From positions 40,584,987 through 40,648,986 of the forward strand of contig CM019216.1 in the NCBI GenBank assembly GCA_009741485.1: a DNA stretch of 64,000 nt. Direction: 5' to 3'. The notes under the pieces were generated by a model that was not told the DNA's origin, searched no databases, and saw only the letters and a program-made list of their open reading frames with translations. Numbering within the stretch: the first letter of the stretch is position 1; every line of letters begins with the position of its first letter. This DNA is from Malurus cyaneus samueli (Eukaryota; Chordata; Aves; Passeriformes; Maluridae). The position numbers were made by a program, and so were the translations under genes. Below are positions 13,005 through 24,300 of the stretch, piece by piece.

Positions 13005-13740
13005 TAGACTGACAAGAATGTCATGAATTTCAGCAAAGAAATATGAGATCCTGCACCCAAATCAGAAAAATATTTGTAGTAATACAGGTGAGGGAGCAGC
13101 TAGAAAGCAGCTTTGCAGAGAAGACCCTAAGGACCCTGGCATTCAACAGGCTGAACATGAGCCAGCAGTGCAGCCTGGCAGCAAAGATGGCTGGGGTGCA
13201 TTAGGAAGAGCAGGTTGATGGATGTGCTCCTTCCTCTCTGCTCAGCTCTGGTGAGACACGTGGGCTGCTGGGTCAGGGTCTGAGCTCTCCAATACAAAAG
13301 AGATACTGGAACAAGGACAATGAAAGGCCTTGGAGATGATGAAGGGACTGAAGTGTCTGACATATGTCAGGCTGAGAGATTGGGATTGTTTAGCCAGGAC
13401 AAGAGAAGCCCAAGGGAGATATGATCAACGGATATAAATACCTGAGTGGGGGGAGGCAAGTAGAAAAGATGGAACCAGGCTTTTTTTTTTTCACTGAAAG
13501 GACAAGAGACACATGGGCACAAACTGAAATACACCAAATTCCATGTAAACATAAGGAAAAGATTTTTTTTTTTTTTGCTATGACTGTGGACAAATACTGG
13601 AAGAGGCAGCCCAGATATGTTGAGGAGTCTCCATACTTATTCAAGACATGACTGGACACAGAATCAACCTGCTCTGCTTTGAGCAGGATGGTTTGACTCT
13701 GTGATCTCCTGAAGTCCTTTCCAGTCTCAGCCATTCTTTG
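13005..13740 (+). mobile_element. CR1 LINE 3' portion (about 0.7 kb)
   Basis: This is a longer CR1 copy. It starts with a 'catgaatttcagcaaagaaat...gatcctgcaccc' block, passes 'ggtgagggagcagctagaaagcagctttgcagagaagaccct' and 'agccagcagtgcagcctggcagc', then 'ggctgagagattgggattgtttagcc...gagatatgatcaac' and ends in 'ggatggtttgactctgtgatctcctgaagtcctttccag'. These are the C-terminal reverse-transcriptase coding part and 3' UTR of avian CR1, in plus orientation. Frames are broken by stops and two T runs, so it is dead. No terminal octamers were seen. Confidence 0.85.
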
Positions 13741-14407
13741 TTTTGCTAAATACATGTGCCATTCTAGTTTTGAATATATCTCTGTTATGCATTCCCAAGA
13801 TACATTTGGATTTTTTTGACAGACTTTTCACCACATCAATGTGAAGGCATTGCCATTACATATTAGGATGTGTAAAATTAATGTAAATATAACTGAGAAG
13901 ATCAAGAGATTGGATCACATGTCATGTAGGATTCTGGGGAGATGCTGGCAGGGAAACAAGCATTGCTGTAGAATTGTAATTGTCAAGTAATGACATGTCA
14001 AAGCCCAACTTTACCCAACTCTAAATAATTTAGTATATATCAGTGTAGATACCTTGACATGTTTCTTTGGGTCCAGGAAAGGAATGAATAACCCACTGTA
14101 TCTTACATGTGCATTGCAGGGGGTAATTTGGACAAAATCAGTTAATGTTTTTGAAAGAATGACAAGAAAATTAAGGATGAAGAAACTCCAGAACAACTTT
14201 GTGAATGAAAAGAACCTGCAATTGCTTTTCGTCCCTTGACAGATGTTACTTAAACTGACATACTATATCATACAACAAGGCTTATAGGGGAAATACAGGA
14301 TTATGAGAAAATGTATAAACCACTATCATTGCTGTAAAAATTCTTTTATTTTTCACAGAAGAACAAAATGAAGAGGGATACTTTTTAGGAAGAACTTGGT
14401 GTAGAGT

Positions 14408-14483
14408 ACTGCTTACGGATCCAACATATCGTGGTATCTCTGGTAGAATAAATCTGAGCAGTTCTATTGATCCAATCCATCAC
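14408..14483 (+). repeat. 76-bp dispersed duplicate, copy A
   Basis: The 76 bases match 17830-17905 with three substitutions and no gap, by direct comparison. Similarity stops abruptly on both sides. The segment is not part of a repeat family I recognise, has no long ORF and no clear target-site duplication. Confidence 0.9.
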
Positions 14484-16179
14484 AGCATTTTTAGGAATCA
14501 GCAAAATTAATCTATTTAAAGAAGAAGTATGAAGTTAAAAAGAAGGGAGAACTTTCTGCTCGATCCCAATCCCATACAATTTCTACCTCCTCTTCTCCTG
14601 CCATTGTAGTGTCTGGGACACTTATCTATTTATTAAAGTAAAAAGAAGTCCCCCTCCTGCCTTCTGTATGGAGAAGTAAAAGGATTGGAAGGGGAGGAAA
14701 CAGTCACTGTCAAGAAACTATAGGTGAAGAAATGAATATGCCTTGGCTATAAATATTTGCAGTTCACCTCAGAAGGAGTTTACACCTTATGACTGAAGCA
14801 GAGAGCACAAGTCTCCACCCCTCTCTGGTTTTGCTTCTGACTTTGACAGTTCCCTGCTCTTGATGTGTATGAGAAACAGGGGGCATGGCACACACAGAGT
14901 CAGAGGGTACCTTGGTACCTCAGATCTTCTCCAAAGTGGCCTTTGGAGATCAGCATTTTAGGTATCAGCCCAAATGAAAGAAGAAACCTGCAAGAAATTA
15001 GGGCATAGAATATGCTGTTACCAACCTGTATCACAGAGCAAGTAGAGCTAGATTTTGGATGAAATGAAACTTTAAAATATTTACAAAATCTCTTTTGAAA
15101 AGATTAACTTCATTCTGAGGTTCAGTCCTTAACCGCAATGAAGCTGCAAACCCAAAGTTTGTCGCAGTCAAGTTCAAGTCTGGTATAATGTTAAGTTATT
15201 TTTCTCATCCATGGGTCCTCTATTTTTTTTTCTACCTTATTTTTGGCATTGTATTCAGTATGAAGGCATCACAGAAGAATCACTGAATAACCATAGTAGA
15301 TAGATAGAGTGTAGCAGTAGACAGATGATAAAGATTTTTCCCCAAAGTCAATACTGGTGTCCGGGGTATATTTTTGCTAATTTGTTTTTTAATGTGTTGC
15401 TAACTTTTTAAAAGGTTTAATATTGATTCATTTTTAATGGTGTGGGTGTTCTCTCATGCTAAAGACTTCTTCTTGCTTACTTTTGTTTTAGGGAACATGA
15501 GAAATAAAACAAGAAACAAAAAGGCATTTTAGCAGAAGACTTGGAAGTATTTAGCAAAGAATCAGAGAAACAAGTTTTCTTTCTGTTTATCAAATTATGC
15601 AAGGATTCAGGCCAAAAGAGCAATCGTCATTAATAATTTAATAAGTTAAATAAAGTTTCTCTCTTTTTGCCAGAAGTTTCAAAAGCGTTAACAGTCTTAA
15701 GGCATCGTCTTGCCATTAATCCACACTGATTTGACACTGATACCCTAAAGCAGCACCAAAAATGAAATATTAATCAATATTAAAATATCTCCAAACATTT
15801 CCAGACCTTTGTACTTGGAAAGCCGCCACTACTCCCATTTCAACTGCCATACTGTGTCTGCTTTGGAAAGGCTACCTCTTGACATTTTGCAGAGCAGCCT
15901 CTAATCGTCTAAGGAAACTCTGGATTGAGATTAGTATCCACAGCAGAAAGGAATCTACAGACACTACTTTGTGTGAGTAATGCTGTGGGCGTTCATCCAA
16001 GCTCAGGAATGAGTGGAATGTACCCCTTCTCAAAGGTACGGGTGAAAAAACATCACTGAAGTGGAAGTGGGGATTGGGTGGAACTGAAGCAAGAGAAGAG
16101 TTCATATATATGTTTTCCATGTGTATGAAATTGGCTGTGTACTTATTTAAAAAAATATTGGGAGCTAATTTTTTAATTA

Positions 16180-16560
16180 TTCACTGCATTTATTTGCTTC
16201 TGATGGCATAAATGATCTATCGTCTTAGCGTGCCACACAAAAAGTCAGAGGAACATTTCCACTTCAAGTCAAACGAAAAAAAATTAAATCAACGTAACGG
16301 AACTTTTCTGTGAACTCACATAATGAATTTCTTTGTTTAATTAAACACTTCAGCAAACCAAATACCTGAATTTAAATTGCTGTTTATTATGGCTTCCCCT
16401 CGGATGCAGGTGAAAGACTGCATAGACATATGTTTTCCACGGTGACTGGCATTACTAAGCAACCTGATGGAGAGCTGACAACACCTTGGCAAGAAGGAAT
16501 AATGAGGTAAATTATCAGCAATATTGAGAGAACTCAGTTACGAGCCGCACCTTTACTTTG
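16180..16560. promoter_or_regulatory. Candidate conserved noncoding element
   Basis: The stretch keeps scattered CpGs and homeodomain-type sites (TTTAATTAAAC at about 16336, AATTATCAGC-type sites) in otherwise AT-rich DNA, and has no repeat signature. It lies immediately upstream of the isolated CpG island. This is the look of vertebrate developmental enhancers. No alignment was possible, so the call is inference. Confidence 0.35.
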
Positions 16561-16629
16561 GCCTCCAATGTCTGGGGCTTTTACTGGGAAAAAAAAAAAA
16601 AAAAAAAAAAAGAGACAACGGCCTCTCTT

Positions 16630-16960
16630 TTTACCTTCAGCTTTCCCCCTGTGTGTGTGGGTGGACGTGTGGGTTTATACGTGCATAATCGCACGCAGAC
16701 TGGTGCTTAAACACGTTTCGGTGTCCGAGGCTCCATGGTGCGTTTGCCACCGTGCCGGGAAGCAGCGGGACAGGAGGGGGAGCTCTCGCCGCAGCCGCCG
16801 GGCGGGGATGCTGCTCCTCGGACCGGGGGCGGCGGGCCGCGGCCCCTTCGCCCGCCCGCAGCCCCCGCCGCCCACCGGGCAGCACCGCGGCTCCGGGAAT
16901 GACCCCGCTTGTCCCGGTTTTGCCTCTGAAAACGTCACGTTGTTTCCAGGGTGCCCTCAG
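16630..16960. promoter_or_regulatory. Isolated small CpG island between PDSS2 and SOBP
   Basis: About 330 bases are GC- and CpG-rich (peak 16740-16910), bounded on the left by a 23-base A run. A 177-codon ATG-initiated plus-strand frame (16568-17101) crosses it. Its translation starts with a Lys run from the poly-A and shows no domain, so I take it as chance openness in GC-rich DNA. The island could be an alternative SOBP promoter, a noncoding-RNA start or an enhancer island. Confidence 0.6.
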
Positions 16961-17829
16961 AGCACCGTTTGCTTGTTGCTGTTGCCTTCTAAAACCTTTC
17001 GCTTTGAAGCCGTCGTGCTGCTTACATATTTAGCAGCTGGAAAAATCAGGCCTGCTTGTTTATCTCGTCCTCCCCAGCAGGCAAAATCCGAGAAGAAATA
17101 GCTCATTAATAATATTAAAGAGACTTGTGCATTAATAAAGGCCGAAATGAAGAACCTGGAGCAAAGCGTTTCTTTTGTGTTACTTAAAAAGCAGCTCTAG
17201 TATGTGGACAGGTCCTCTTTTAAAACATGTAAACACTAATAAACAGGACTATGAATAATGGAATATATTGATGAATAATGGAATAATGATTTATTTCAGG
17301 CAACTCATTTGCAAGAGTTGCAATGATACTTGTTTTGATTTGAAGTCCAACGATTTGAACGATACTTGTTTTTCAGAAGTCCAAATTACTGTGCTTGCAA
17401 AAACCCAAGTGCAAATTCAGTGCTGGAAACAAATCTGTGGTAGAATAAAATCATGGAGCTTGGTAAAGTGCTTTGGGTGTAAAGCATGTACTTGGGCAAT
17501 GGAAGGAAAAGCTGAGGTTCTTGGCACAACCCAGGTACAGAAGACACTCAGATCCTGAACCTCAGTCCTGTAGGTGACTTAGAGATCGAAAGCCAGAATC
17601 ACATAGTTTCTTCCCAATTTCAAAGGTGACCAAAAAACCAGCCAACTTCAAACCCTTGAGCCATCATGACAGTGTGGAACTTTCTTTATTGCACTGTGGT
17701 TAGGGCACACACTCTAATAGATCGATTTAAAATCACCTTGGAAATTTCACTAGGAACTTTGTCTCATTAAACTCAGGAGTAAAAACTTCACTGATTCCCA
17801 CAGGATCAGGGTTTCATCTTTGGCTGCAA

Positions 17830-17905
17830 ACTGCTTACTGATCCAACATATCCTGGTATCTCTGGTAGAATAAATCTGAGCAGTTCTATTGATCCAATCC
17901 GTCAC
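17830..17905 (+). repeat. 76-bp dispersed duplicate, copy B
   Basis: Second copy of the segment at 14408-14483, same orientation, 73 of 76 bases identical by eye. Flanking bases differ completely. Given such similarity the duplication, or a gene-conversion event, is either young or the sequence is under constraint. Confidence 0.9.
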
Positions 17906-20605
17906 CTTTATTCACCTGTGTCAGATGTTTGCAGAATCTGTATTGAGAGCTACTGAACCAGGATTCTTTACGAAAACCACAGGTTTTCACACAAAAAAAT
18001 ACATGGTGCTGCCACAGTTCAGGAAATGTGTTTAGTGTTAGGGTGCCTGTAATGTACAGAGCAGATTTATTTTCTCATAACTTTTTGGAGATGTTCAGAT
18101 CAATGCCATTGTATGGCTGACAAATGTGTGCCTTCCGTAGATTCTGATATTCTGTCTCCCCTTATCAATTCACAAGCTAGCACTAAAACCTGAAAGCATT
18201 CCTTTTTGTTAGTCATTCCCTCCCCCTTAGTAACAAGTGGAATAATTAGATGGTTTCCAAAATTTATTTTGGTACCACCAATGTGTGTCAGATAACATCT
18301 GAGCACTCTGAATGCATGAACTTCTGTGTTGACAGTTGATGGTCCTCCATATGCTATCCCTAGAAGAACACCTTCCCAAGAATATGCAGTGTAATAATAT
18401 GCAATATATAAAGGTAATAACAGCTCAGAAAAGTAGGAATCGTGACAGTTGCAGAAATAACCTGCTGCCAGATGGGAATATTATTATTAGGACATAGAGA
18501 GGTAGAACTTCTATATCCATCCCAATCCTGTATTAAATACTGGGATATGTACAGGATATGCTTTAAGACTCTGGGTTTCATCTGGTGGTTGACAAGGTAC
18601 TGGGGGACTGAAGGTTCTTTTTAAAGAGCTTACCAGAAGTAACTGAGAAAAGGAGCCTACTGTCAGGAGAAATAAATTCACATCTCCATTCAAAAGCATT
18701 TGGAAAAATACTGTGAAAAAAAAAACCAACTAAAAGCTGCTACTTTTGTTGATCAAGAAGTGAGAATCAGCATTCAGAATGGGTAGCAAGAGGGGTGGGA
18801 AGTGCTTCAGTTTGCAGCCAAACCTTCAGATATTAGTCAGGAAAACTGGAATGGCAGACTTGATCCCGAAGACAATTCATTCTGGTCTACTCAGTGTAAC
18901 CTGCTGTAGTCAATTCACATCACCTGGGCTTTCAAATTCCTTCTCCAAAGTATCTTCCAACAATCAAGTTCTGTTTATGCTGGGAGTTTGAGATTAATAT
19001 TTTTGTCAGATTGTCAACTCAAACAGGTTAAATTTATGCAGTTCCAGTGCATTATTACAATATACATAGTAAATGTTGAGAAGTAATCTGATATTTCAGT
19101 AAACAAGAAACATTTGAGGCAATACTCTGTTTAGCAGAAGTTCTAAGGTTTTCCCTGAAAAGATTTTACTCTTCTGTCCACTCTACAGATAAACTAGTGA
19201 TACATCTGATACAAGAACTAGTTTTGCCTTTTCCATTAGAATGACTTCATGTATCAGCAAGGTGGTGGCTGTTCAAAGCAGAATACTTGTCTGAGGTTGG
19301 CTGGCATTTTCCAGCCAAAGGTTTCAAAGAGCCACATGAGGTCGTGCATAAAAGCAACTTCCTCTTGTGCTGCCTGTCTTATCCTTATTGTGTGAAAAAA
19401 AAAATAGAGAGATTCTGGGAATTTCTGCTGTACTTAGTGAGAGCTCAACTGTACCGATTTGTTTGTAATAGAATATGGTAAGCAAAACATAGAGGTGAGA
19501 TTGCTGGTGGTGGTGGTGGGGCACAGAAGGAGGGAAACCACCCTATTGAGCATCATCCTTTGGAGATTATCATCCTTTGTAGTCACAAGTTAGTTTCTGC
19601 AAGTTTGAGAAATTATTGGTTTTTAAGACATTACAAGGAAGAAATAAATAAACCTTGCTTTCTTCTCATGTTTGCTGCTTGGTGGGTTTGAGCCCAGACC
19701 TTGTGCTCCTGGGGTGGGCAGAACAGACCTAGCCCACAGCACAAGCTCTGCTGCGGCTGAACTCCTGCAACCCTTTGCTGTCAGCAGAGCCTTCTGGAGG
19801 GTCTCTGTGAGGTCCTGCTGCTCTGTGAAAAACAAACGATCAGGGCTGGGTCTTTTTCCAACATCTGCCTGATTCTTTCAGGCAGCAAGGGGAGTGGCAG
19901 CACCTTCGCCTCGCAATGGCCGCGACCTTATCACTGCGGATGTGCTCGAGGATTTTGCAGGCACGATCTGGTTGCTATCTCACCTTTTGATGCTCGATGC
20001 TCTAACAGCTGAGACTGTGCAAAATCCCCGTTTCTTCTTATTTTCAAAGCCACGGGGGAAAATGTGCCAGGCAGAGAGGCAAGGCTCATTTTAGTCACGA
20101 AACGAACAAAGTTGCGCTCAACTTTTCATTCTGAAAAGTGCCTGTGATTTAAAGCTTCGGAAACAGAGAATGTAAATTAGACATTGTTGCATGCAAACCG
20201 AACTTGTCTTCGACAGGCTAAACAGACATTTTTATGGGGAGCCTATTCAAGCCCACACGGAACACAGTTTATCTTTGGACTGTGGGTTTGGATGTTCTTA
20301 TAAAAAATGTACCATTTAAAGGTGTACCGCAGTCATAATGAGAAACCCCGTAAGATTACAATTTTGACTATCGGAACAATGGACACCCCCGTGCCGTAAT
20401 GTGTTGTACCGGGTAATCAGGGACTGCCAGGGAAAGCGGGAAAGCAGAGCCTAGGAATAATCAATGTATCGCCCACAGTGTGTGCTGTAATCCGGCACCT
20501 CCTCGCTGAAGCGCGTCCCACCAAACCATTCATCCGCACCTCCCCACCGCAGATAAAGGGAAAAACAGGAGTGTGATCGGGCGAAGAGCCTCGGCTGAAG
20601 GCGGC

Positions 20606-20658
20606 GGGGTCGGGACGGGACCGGACGGGACGGGACCGGTCGGGACGGGACGGGTGGG
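20606..20658 (+). repeat. (GGGAC)n-type tandem block, G-quadruplex candidate
   Basis: Nine GGG runs occur within 53 bases, mostly as GGGAC/GGGACC units. The spacing of one to seven bases between runs meets the usual G-quadruplex pattern on the plus (non-template) strand of SOBP. It is also a short minisatellite, so its copy number may vary. Confidence 0.85.
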
Positions 20659-20986
20659 CTGCGCAGAGGGGCAGAGGCCGGCGGACCTTGGGTGTTCGCG
20701 GGGGGCACCGAGCCCCCCTTCCCAAGCCGGGCTGGGGGCGGGGGCGGGTGCGCACCGCCCCTCCGCCGCTCGCTCCGCTCCGCCCGGTGCTCGGCGCGGC
20801 GCCTCCCTCCCCGGCTCCAGGCGGGCAGCGGCGGCCGATTCGGTGCCGGCAAGCCCCGCCCGCCGGCGGTCCGGGGCCGGCCTCCCCTTCCTCCGCCGCC
20901 CCTCCGCGGCAGCCCGCCAGCAGCGCCACAGCAGGCGCGGGCCGGCTCGCTCCGCGCTGCCTCCCGCCCGCCGCCCCGCCGCTCCC

Positions 20987-21019
20987 ATGCGGGCCGGCGG
21001 CGAGGCAGAAGATGGCTGA
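20987..21019 (+). other. Upstream ORF in the SOBP leader (10 codons)
   Basis: ATG at 20987 opens MRAGGEAEDG and ends at TGA. The start context is weak (C at -3). It overlaps the next upstream ORF in another frame. Relevant only if transcription starts upstream of it. Confidence 0.35.
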
Positions 21020-21251
21020 CTCGCGGGGCACCGCGCCCCTGCTCGCCCTCGCCCCCCGCCCGCCCGCCGCCGCCGCCGCGCTCCCCGGCCCTCCGCGGCG
21101 CCGCCTGCCACCACTGAGAGCCGCCGCCGCCCCCCCGCGCCCTCCCGGCCCCCCCAGAGCACCAGCAGCCATTTCATCTCCACCACTACCACCACCAAGT
21201 AGGCGCAAAAAATGGCAGAAATGGAGAAAGAAGGGAGACCTCCCGAAATAA
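21012..21251 (+). other. Overlapping upstream ORF across the SOBP start (79 codons)
   Basis: ATG at 21012 lies in AAGATGGC, with A at -3 and G at +4, a strong start context. The 79-codon frame is Pro-, Ala- and Arg-rich and ends at 21251, 40 bases into the SOBP coding exon in a different frame. If included in the mRNA, translating it would suppress initiation at the SOBP ATG. The peptide matches nothing I know. Confidence 0.45.
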
Positions 21252-21304
21252 AAGGAGCAGGAACCGGCTCACCCGGTGAAGCGGGAGTCAACGAGGAGAT
21301 GAAG
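21212..21304 (+). CDS. SOBP: SOBP exon 1: sine oculis-binding protein homolog, N-terminus
   Basis: SOBP is a nuclear zinc-finger protein that binds SIX-family homeoproteins; loss affects inner-ear patterning and, in people, cognition. The exon encodes residues 1-31. It opens MAEMEKEGRPPE and closes NEEMK, both matching mammalian SOBP. The ATG has a strong context (AAAATGG). The donor is AAG|GTAGGT, phase 0. Between these ends, residues 13-26 read IKGAGTGSPGEAGV, whereas I recall NKRSRKPAHPVKREI in mammals. The DNA still carries that peptide in the other two frames (KRSR in one, PAHPVKRE in the next). Three single-base losses, near 21245, 21262 and 21287, explain it and together restore the frame. 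Identity of the exon is firm; the middle is either truly altered or mis-assembled. Confidence 0.95.
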
Positions 21305-24300
21305 GTAGGTGCCTGTGATGGGGACGGGAGCGGGGTCCCCCCGCGCCCCCCCGCCTCCGAGCATGGAGATGAAATAAGAAAGGATCTCTTGTCATTTTTT
21401 TTTTTTTGTAGGATGCACTGAATGTGTCTCAACTCCGCCTCCTGGGCTGCAAACAGAGACGAATTCACAGGCTGCAAATCCTGTTCATTGACCAGCTTTA
21501 TTTATTTTTTAAAAATAACTCTCCCTCGTTGGGCTGTTAAGCACCTCGGGTGCCAGTGATGAGCCTTCTTTTTTTTCCTTTTTTTTTTTTTTTTTTTTTT
21601 TTTTGACTTTCTTTCTATAGTCACCCCCTCAGGTGGCTGGGAAGCCCTTAAAGTTAGGAAAGAAAGGGATCTCTTTTAAACACGGTATTTCTGTCCTTTT
21701 CAGTAGCCAGCTGCAACTGTGTAATTAAATTGTCAAAGTGAAACGTTGCGGTCTGAGCCGTGCATCAGTCTCGCACTTCAGCGCGGAGACCCCTTTTCTC
21801 TCCTTCACCCTCTCGCCTCCTCCCCTGGAGGAGAGCTGAACCGCTTCGTTCCGCGGTTCGTGGCAGCGCAGAGGTGTCGCTGGAAGGTGCCTTGTCCGAG
21901 GGCTGCTTCTGATGGAAGTGTATTTACCGCGCGGAGGGGCTGTCCTGTCCGATAGGAACCGGTGCCAGTCCAGCGGTGCTCTGGCTGCCGCTCCAGATGT
22001 TGGGATGGCTGCGATGGCACAAAACCGCTGTTTTGGAACTTCTTTTATCATTAGGTCGCTGTTCCAGGCTTGACCGGTCCTATTTTTTTGCGCCTCTTTT
22101 CCCCGTCTGTTCCATGTCTGTTTGATGTCTCTAATTCCCCAAAGTTGGTAACATTGTATTGCTAGACTTCGGCTGAACTTGTTGTTAAACGCGCAGATAC
22201 AGTGACTAAAACAGCATAGTCTGGCTACGAGATAAAGCTGCAGAGATTTAATTTGAATATGTCATTTATTAAAAGGCTGATTGTAAGTGGAAGACTGCCT
22301 GGAAAATGTCACTCGTTCACATAGTATGTATACTATAGAGGCGAGTGTATAAATATACATGATGCTTAGTGAAAATATCTTTGCTTTCCGGAACATTGAT
22401 CTCCACATACGAAATTAAACGGGAATGCACAGTCCCCTCCCCTCTCCCCTCTTTTGCACACCACTAATTTCGGTTAGGTGCCCTTTCCTGCCTAAGGCAG
22501 GCGTCCTTGCTCCTGCTGCCTGCGTAATGAGCATGTACACGGCTCGGCATGCGCTTCGAGCGTAAATGTGGACAAGAGTAGTATAAGGGGCACGAACAAA
22601 ATAATGTATTGGTGCATCTTTTTGGAAACAAACAGTAGTAGCTTCAAGTCCAGAGGAGCGCTGTCTTTCTTTGTGAGATATGTGACACATCCTATTTTCG
22701 GAGAGGGCTCTGTGCAGCCACCGAAGAGTCATTGCTCATTGTAATCCCACATAGTTTTGAGGACTGCAGAGGTCTATAGTACATGGCATTGGCCCCTCAG
22801 AGCATCGCCTAATGCAATCTATATGGATTGCAGCTTTTAAGTTTCATAGGTTCTAGAATTACAAATTAGCTAATTTTAATCAAAACATGTGAAATGTTAT
22901 CCTGGCTGGATATAAAGGCTGACTGTGCTGGATCCTCTGGGTTTGTTTTGTTTACTTTGGCTGCAGGCACACTCAGCGGTTTGGGAGATAGTTGTTCTTC
23001 TACAGTATAACAGATGTTTGTCTGAAAGGGTGAGGAAGAAACAAAAACAACGTTGTGTGAAGGAGAAAAATTACACAATTTTAAACTAATGCTTTGGTAT
23101 TAAGCACTGGCATTAACCTTCATGCACAGAGTTTCTCTTTTTTTAATCGTGAGTAACTGCTTAAGGTTAGGAGCCTCAAGATTTCAGCTGACCTAAAAAC
23201 TAAAGGCAGGTAGAAATGGTATTTTGAACTCATGTGATTTCTGGTTGAGAGTGAGACAGCTGATGGCAGACCCTTCCATAGCCCACCTTTCAATGTGAAC
23301 TATGCTATGTATGCTTCGCGTTTTTTAGTAGGACAGTTGGTTGCTTTCATCTAAGAAGGGGAAACAGAGGGGGAAAGAAAAAAAGAAGTAGTTTGAATTT
23401 TTGACTGGTTGAGAAAGTTAAAATCCTGTGGTGATCATTTACCCTTTTTCTTGGTAAATTCGTTTCTTGATGAATTGAGATGTCTAGTTGTTCTTAATAA
23501 ACCCGGAGAATACAATAATGTAACAAATTGGTTACAGTGTGCAAAATGTTTGCAGTGAAATGACAGAGGGAGCACAATGTGCCCTTGTGTAGGTTTGTAT
23601 CTGTAATGTTCAAACAGGCTGACTGTTTCCCTTCATCTGAACTGCTTTCATCTGGACCAGTGTAAAATAAGCTCTGGTAAGTAATCACGGCAGAGCAGAA
23701 AGAAAGGAATGTATACAGCAATAGACAGCCTAAGCTGTAAAAACTGTAACCTGAGTATCAGCAGCAGATCAGATATCAAGGCTTTAAGGTAGGGGAAATG
23801 AAAGAGATGAAGGGGAGGAAAAGACGAGAGAGGGAATGGAAAAGTCAGCTTGGAAAGTAAAGGAGAAGTAGGAGGGCCCCCTCAGGGAAATTTGGCTCAG
23901 GGGTTAGGGAATTTTATCATGGTGTACAGTGACCTACTCAGGTTTCAGCCCACATTGGATCAAATTGCCTCTCTTTGCTAGCAGAAAGAAAAAGGACTGG
24001 TGTATATGTGATTTCTTTTTCTCCCCGCCTCGGATAATAAAAAGGCCATTGGTACAAGTGTCTATTTTAAGTACAGCAAATTCAAGGCACTATGAATGAG
24101 CAATAATATTACCTCATCACAGAGACTTCCTTTGAGATTTGCTGTTTGATACAGTCAGATATTTATTCAAGAAGGATCACAACACCTAACTGCTTGCTTT
24201 GGTGTTTTACAACAGTAGTGCCACAGCTTGGTTTTAACATGACTGGGTGGATATTCAGATGGCTTGCTCTTTCCTTATGCAGATATTGAGTTACATTTTT

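Larger units (their letters stand above)
4121..20500. other. Intergenic region between PDSS2 and SOBP
   Basis: About 16 kb between the two divergent genes. The only recognisable contents are the two CR1 fragments, MIR-like SINE tails, a 76-bp segment present twice (14408 and 17830), a small CpG island near 16.8 kb, and homopolymers including a 36-base T run at 6859-6894 and an A run at 16589-16611. No ORF in it resembles a known protein, and no tRNA or structured RNA was recognised. The last kilobase before 20500 is unusually CpG-retaining and is likely part of the SOBP regulatory region. Confidence 0.75.
20500..21370. promoter_or_regulatory. SOBP: CpG island and promoter of SOBP
   Basis: CpG density is extreme from about 20.5 to 21.37 kb and CpG-rich DNA tails off to about 22.1 kb. 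A GC box run lies at about 20734-20749 (GGGGGCGGGGGCGGG). A guanine-tract block lies at 20606-20658. An AAGATGGC (YY1-type) motif at 21010-21017 precedes exon 1 by about 200 bases. No TATA box is evident. Typical of a developmental-gene CpG-island promoter; the transcription start is not fixed. Confidence 0.85.

Noticed and set aside
16568..17101. 177-codon ATG frame across the orphan CpG island
   Set aside because: It starts with a Lys run from a poly-A tract and continues through GC-rich DNA where stops are rare. Other frames there are also open. No domain.
20417..21477. Very long frames of up to 315 codons on both strands at the SOBP promoter
   Set aside because: All are open because stop codons are scarce in extreme GC content. 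The translations are low-complexity Pro/Ala/Arg/Gly.
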